Assembly: GCA_020724545.1 (NCBI GenBank)
Contig: DYGR01000004.1
Span: 53,218 to 95,903 of the forward strand
Source of the DNA: Candidatus Methanoperedens nitratireducens
GTDB lineage: Archaea; Halobacteriota; Methanosarcinia; Methanosarcinales; Methanoperedenaceae
Length of the DNA: 42,686 nt
Reading direction: 5' to 3'
Shown here: positions 40,337 to 42,686 of the stretch, piece by piece
How the letters are laid out: every line of letters begins with the position of its first letter
Numbering within the stretch: the stretch's first letter is position 1
Notes under the pieces: generated by a model
What the model saw: the letters and a program-made list of their open reading frames with translations, nothing else
What the model was told of the DNA's origin: nothing
Database searches by the model: none
Program-made: the position numbers and the translations under genes

Positions 40337-41084
40337 TCCTTTTGAGTAATTTCTCCCATACATCTCTCATAGCCTCAATCGCTGCCCCGCCCTTATCAAT
40401 GGGAGCAATGTTATCCATATCTGCCTGGATAAGGGCGGTATCGTATGGTATCACGCCTGTTACCGCAATACCATATCCATTGAGCTTATCTTCTATCTCT
40501 TTTACGTCTCCCACTGCTTTATTGATTATAGCACCGAATCTTCTGATATCGATATGGTGTGCAAGTTCTGCAATCCTCCCTGCTGTCTCTATCGACCTTG
40601 CACCCGGCTCCACCACAATGAGCATAATATCTATCCCTTTTGTGGTGCCCCGCCCGAGATGCTCCACTCCTGCCTCCATATCCAGGATCACCACACTGCT
40701 GGTCTTTAAAATCACATGTCGAAGAAGTGCTTTTAAAAATGAGCTTGCAGGACACATGCAGCCGCTTCCCCCTCTCTCAATCGTGCCTAAAACAAGCAGT
40801 TTTACATTGTCAGGCCCTGTGATCCCGAACCTCTCAACAATATCATCTACCTTCGGGTTTAACTTGAAGATACCGTCTGCACCGGCTCTCTCATCAATGA
40901 GTTCCTTAAGTCCGGTTAAGGGTTCAGGGAGCTTTTTTACGCCCAGTGCTGAGGCGAGGTTCATACTCGGGTCAGCATCAATAGCAAGCACATCATAGCC
41001 CTCTCTTGCAAGGATTCGCGCCAGTGTGCCCGATATTGTTGTCTTCCCGACGCCTCCTTTACCTGATATTGCGATTTTAACCAT
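40329..41084 (-). CDS. cooC: CooC-type nickel-insertion ATPase (MinD/ParA family)
   Basis: 251 residues. P-loop GKGGVGKTT at 8-16, with the first Lys typical of deviant Walker A (MinD/CooC). A CxC pair at Cys109 and Cys111 (GSGCMCPA) matches the dimer metal site of CooC. DMEAGVEHLGRGT follows as the conserved switch region. CooC matures carbon monoxide dehydrogenase by nickel insertion. Its start codon shares one base with the stop of the phosphoesterase gene, and its stop overlaps radB. A CO dehydrogenase gene is not in the window. Other MinD-like cofactor ATPases are the alternative. Confidence 0.85.
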   Translation of the reverse strand: MVKIAISGKGGVGKTTISGTLARILAREGYDVLAIDADPSMNLASALGVKKLPEPLTGLKELIDERAGADGIFKLNPKVDDIVERFGITGPDNVKLLVLGTIERGGSGCMCPASSFLKALLRHVILKTSSVVILDMEAGVEHLGRGTTKGIDIMLIVVEPGARSIETAGRIAELAHHIDIRRFGAIINKAVGDVKEIEDKLNGYGIAVTGVIPYDTALIQADMDNIAPIDKGGAAIEAMRDVWEKLLKRSE

Positions 41085-41710
41085 TATGTATCAATGAACT
41101 CTACTTTTATCTCGCCGTTTATCGTGATCAGGGCAGCCTGTCCTTTTGATGCCACACCCGGGTTCACCACAAGCGTGCCGTTAACACGAACAGAACCCCG
41201 TGCCTCATGGATGTGCCCGCAGACGATGAGATCAAATCTTCTCAGGAACCTGGCTAATGTCTCACTACCCACGTTTCCCCCAGGCACCTTATCGGTTGTA
41301 TTTCGCGGTGGGGCGTGTGATAATAATATAACCCTGCCACTTAAGCTGGCTAATAATGTGCCGATATATTCGCTAATTCTCTTCTCCGAGAGCTCAAACG
41401 GCGTATTAAAAGGTGTTGGGTTTGATCCCCCAAGACCCACAAAAGTCAATCCCGACATAATATAACGTGAATTATGAAGATTTATGGCATTTTCATCCAG
41501 CAGTTTAAGTATCGATGGGTTATCACAGTTCCCCGGTACTGCAAGTACAGGTTCTTTGAACATCTTAAGTAATTCAAGCGCGCGCTCATCCGGGCCAAAA
41601 TCCGTTATGTCTCCTGCGATCAATACAGCATCAAAATCCCCTGCCTTTTTACTAAGTGCCTGAACATGGGAGTAATCGCCGTGAAGATCTGATAGTGCAA
41701 GCAATTTCAT
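41084..41710 (-). CDS. calcineurin-like metallophosphoesterase
   Basis: 208 residues, first gene of the operon with cooC and radB. The metal-site motifs are in order: SDLHGD at 7-12, LIAGDITD, VPGNCDN, LLSHAPP and VCGHIHEARG. This is the YfcE/MJ0936-like phosphodiesterase layout. The substrate is unknown. The gene overlaps the next by one base (TAATG), which indicates tight coupling. A role connected to metal-enzyme maturation or DNA repair cannot be inferred from co-expression alone. Confidence 0.87.
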   Translation of the reverse strand: MKLLALSDLHGDYSHVQALSKKAGDFDAVLIAGDITDFGPDERALELLKMFKEPVLAVPGNCDNPSILKLLDENAINLHNSRYIMSGLTFVGLGGSNPTPFNTPFELSEKRISEYIGTLLASLSGRVILLSHAPPRNTTDKVPGGNVGSETLARFLRRFDLIVCGHIHEARGSVRVNGTLVVNPGVASKGQAALITINGEIKVEFIDT

Positions 41711-41770
41711 AGATTATAACACAACCTACTTTAATAGTATTAAATTTTGCCTGTGCAGTGAGCATCATGA

Positions 41771-41827
41771 ATGAAACCAATTTGCATTGATGCCAATGTT
41801 TTTATCGCCTCAACTATCTTTGGATAA
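41771..41827 (+). pseudogene. N-terminal stub of a PIN-domain (VapC-like) protein
   Basis: ATG 41771 reads MKPICIDANVFIASTIFG and then stops (TAA 41825-41827). ICIDANVFIAS is the first strand of PIN-domain nucleases, with the catalytic Asp in DAN. Nothing else of the ~130-residue domain is found downstream, so this is a remnant of a toxin gene. No antitoxin is adjacent. Confidence 0.5.
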
Positions 41828-42078
41828 TAACGATTTTCTATTACGAATAAAAGGACAGGTTGGGATAGGAACTTATCACCCAAAAGATTTCCCTTAATGC
41901 TTAAATTGCGTGCCCCCATTCTATCGATAAATGCCGAAATAACGAATGGGCTATAGAACCCTCATGCACCCGCGCCGGGATGCTCTCGCTTTTCAAAACG
42001 GAGTCCGTGACTGAAAACGATAGGTCTTCGTGCATCCGTTAGAGTATCTTGAATTTCAACAACTTCTTACGACTTTCC
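41828..42078. other. intergenic stretch with no gene
   Basis: About 250 bases between the PIN stub and the SnoaL-like gene. No complete frame with a start signal was found. The base composition becomes more GC-rich near 41980-42060. It may hold more decayed sequence. Confidence 0.4.
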
Positions 42079-42513
42079 TCACATCAGGCCAAGCTGCCTC
42101 ATCATTCCCACCAGGTCGTAGAAGAGCCTCTCCTCGACAATCTCCCCGTTCTTCCAGTGGGCGACTGTGCAAAACTCAAGTCGAAATTTTTTGTTCGTGG
42201 GCTGAATCGTTTTGCCATCAGGACCCTTCATTGGCCCCTTCATGGTGCCTGTAAATTCGGCCACTGAGCAAGTGTAATCGCCCTGACCGAAATAAATCTT
42301 ATACGGATTGTTCTCGACGTGGTTATCAGGAAATGTCTTGAAAAATTCTACAGCTTCCTTTTGATGCGCGGCTCGTCCTCTCGTGGGCTCCGGCTGACCT
42401 GGCCAGTACACGGCGACATTCTCGGCATGACGTTTGCTGAACGTATCCCAGTCCTGGGTATTCCATGCATCATCCAACGTTTTCATCAGTTGCAGGTTTT
42501 CCTCCACGCTCAC
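42079..42513 (-). CDS. SnoaL-like (ester cyclase-type) protein
   Basis: 144 residues. It is the NTF2-like fold of the SnoaL/ester cyclase group: LMKTLDDAWNTQDWDTFSKRHAENVAVYWPG, then RGRAAHQKEAVEFFKTFPDNHVENNPY, CSVAEFTGTMKGPM and WKNGEIVEERLFYDLVGMMRQLGL. Such proteins bind small molecules, and the reaction is unknown. GTG 42513 is preferred over GTG 42522. GGAGGTGATT sits 5 bases before 42513 and would overlap the earlier start, the same pattern as in the ino1 gene. The gene is rather GC-rich and bacterial-like, so it may be transferred. It stands alone, with ~170 bases of unassigned sequence to the window end. Confidence 0.72.
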   Translation of the reverse strand: MSVEENLQLMKTLDDAWNTQDWDTFSKRHAENVAVYWPGQPEPTRGRAAHQKEAVEFFKTFPDNHVENNPYKIYFGQGDYTCSVAEFTGTMKGPMKGPDGKTIQPTNKKFRLEFCTVAHWKNGEIVEERLFYDLVGMMRQLGLM

Positions 42514-42686
42514 TTCAATCACCTCCCCAAATATTATTCTGTCTCAGTGGCTAATAAATTTTGTGTATTCAGAACTGGTATACAGACCCCTGTTTTTGCC
42601 AGGATCTACTGGCAGAGAGAGCATACACATAGATAGAACCATTCTGCTATGGAGCCGGTACTGCCGGCAGTGAATTACTGAGGGCA

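Noticed and set aside
40342..40998. Plus-strand frame of 218 aa opposite cooC
   Set aside because: It is antisense to a complete CooC gene with P-loop and CxC motif. It has no ribosome site and no recognisable domain.
1..42686. CRISPR arrays, tRNA or rRNA genes, insertion sequences, att sites
   Set aside because: No repeat-spacer array, no tRNA cloverleaf or rRNA motif and no transposase-like protein were recognised on reading both strands. Small repeats found are listed separately.

Overview
The window is from a methane-metabolising archaeon. It holds a complete eight-gene operon for the sodium-pumping methyltransferase MtrEDCBAFGH in the Methanosarcina-type order, methanogenesis marker protein 11, a DUF2111 protein, RadB, a CooC-type maturation ATPase and an archaellum ArlC/D/E-type protein. 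Many genes have archaeal TATA boxes about 25 bases upstream of leaderless starts, and others have strong GGAGGTGA-type ribosome sites. The Methanosarcinales/ANME-2 group, for example Methanoperedens-like archaea, is the best guess. That rests on gene content only and could not be tested by search.

Region by region. 1-2.6 kb: a type II-like restriction-modification pair on the minus strand (beta-class DNA methyltransferase cut by the window edge, plus a nuclease), with codon use unlike the rest. 2.6-4.0 kb: accessory debris, namely a small hypothetical gene, a frameshifted stub of a type I specificity subunit and an AbrB-like protein. 4.0-9.0 kb: the mtr operon with its promoter and terminator. 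9.1-13.5 kb: a flippase-like membrane protein, a flavin-binding PPOX-like protein, and an overlapping pair that makes inositol phosphate and a di-myo-inositol-phosphate-type product. 13.8-14.9 kb: SemiSWEET and a SWIM zinc-finger protein sharing one TATA element. 14.9-18.2 kb: a minus-strand cluster of macrodomain protein, HD-domain protein, a 47-residue ORF and an IorA-like TPP enzyme. The macrodomain gene appears to start at an ACG codon. 18.3-26.7 kb: marker 11, a membrane Lon-like protease, a glycosyltransferase, a PAP2 phosphatase, a MoaD/ThiS-like carrier, threonine synthase, RNase Z and a flavoprotein.

26.8-37.5 kb is a signalling island: a DUF2111 protein, a ribbon-helix-helix regulator, small membrane and zinc-ribbon proteins, two methyl-accepting chemotaxis proteins, CheW, an ArlC/D/E protein and an unusual HEAT-CheC fusion. 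Five copies of a direct repeat, TGTGA-N6-TGTGA, lie in its promoter regions. Four of them sit in the same position just upstream of a TATA box, which strongly suggests a local regulon. The two chemotaxis receptors share 554 identical bases, a sign of recent gene conversion. 37.6-42.7 kb: a secreted DUF11-like surface protein with a small membrane partner, a tightly overlapping phosphoesterase-CooC-RadB operon, a stub of a PIN-domain toxin gene and a SnoaL-like protein.

The strongest candidates for something undescribed are the TGTGA direct-repeat regulon with its likely RHH regulator, and the macrodomain-HD gene pair.
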